Assembly: GCA_903847275.1 (NCBI GenBank)
Contig: CAINDC010000100.1
Coordinates: 1 to 50,619, forward strand
Source of the DNA: an uncultured Pseudomonadota bacterium
GTDB lineage: Bacteria; Pseudomonadota; Gammaproteobacteria; Methylococcales; Methylomonadaceae
Length of the DNA stretch: 50,619 nucleotides
Reading direction: 5' to 3'
The notes below the pieces were generated by a model. It was given only the letters and a program-made list of their open reading frames with translations. It was not told the DNA's origin and ran no database searches. Shown here piece after piece: positions 50,233 to 50,619 of the stretch (within the stretch, counting starts at the first letter, position 1; each line of letters begins with the position of its first letter). Position numbers and translations under genes: made by a program.

Positions 50233-50619
50233 ATGGCTACGTTCTTGTTTAGGCTTGCTGCGCTAAGTGCTATTTTAGGCACAGCGTCATGTGCAACACC
50301 CATTCCGCAAAATTTGTCACAACAAAATATCGCCACGGTTGAAGGGCAAGCGGCTGTTCATAATGGCGCGGTTTTGCTCGCCAAAAAACAAGCCTTACAA
50401 GATGCGATTCGTGTGGCTTCGCAACAATCTTCTGTGGCTATTCGTAGTCAATCATCGGTGAGTAACAATAATTTGCAATTTGATTCGATGTCGATGCGTT
50501 CAGCGGCGGCAGTGAGCAATACAAAAATTTTGCGTGAATGGCAAACAGGCGATGTTTATCACGTTAAAGCGATGGTGGAATTATCGCCGACTGGAATGTG
50601 TCAGCAAATATATCGAAAA
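50233..50619 (+). CDS. FlgT-like flagellar assembly protein, N-terminal part (cut by window end)
   Basis: Own translation: signal peptide then VEGQAAVHNGAVLLAKKQALQDAIRVASQQSSVAIRSQSSV...TKILREWQTGDVYHVKAMVELSP, open to the window end. Confidence 0.6.
   Translation, partial: MATFLFRLAALSAILGTASCATPIPQNLSQQNIATVEGQAAVHNGAVLLAKKQALQDAIRVASQQSSVAIRSQSSVSNNNLQFDSMSMRSAAAVSNTKILREWQTGDVYHVKAMVELSPTGMCQQIYRK

Overview
This 50.6 kb window is low-GC, gene-dense and bacterial. It is gammaproteobacterial in character (TatB/TatC, ApaG/ApaH, Mpl, HflD, HemX/HemY, a RibBX-type protein, a glyQ-glyS...gmhB-plsC neighbourhood); the genus is not identified. About 48 genes can be supported. They cover riboflavin synthesis (ribE, ribBX), recQ, an HD-GYP/PilZ c-di-GMP pair, galU, gshA-cysH, a CheB-CheR-PAS fusion, apaG-apaH, an ankyrin/Mpl cluster, rho, a partly degenerate two-component island, cyoE, an MCP, hemCDXY, prmC-hflD, moaB, tatBC, glyQS, three TonB-dependent receptors, gmhB-plsC, a ferritin-like protein, nadK, trxA, a membrane GH17 protein, cca and FlgP/FlgT-like genes. 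I saw no CRISPR array, transposase, prophage, tRNA or rRNA. Most of the window is housekeeping. The best leads are: (1) a stand-alone Mur-ligase N-domain paralog that stops just before the P-loop, directly upstream of full-length mpl; (2) a small signalling island with an intact response regulator, a histidine kinase lacking its ATPase domain, and an apparent receiver-like protein without the phospho-acceptor Asp; (3) three TonB-dependent receptors, two of them paralogous, sitting between glyS and gmhB, the last one translationally coupled to gmhB; (4) an unassigned ferritin-like di-iron candidate. All family calls come from reading motifs in the translations; no database search was run.
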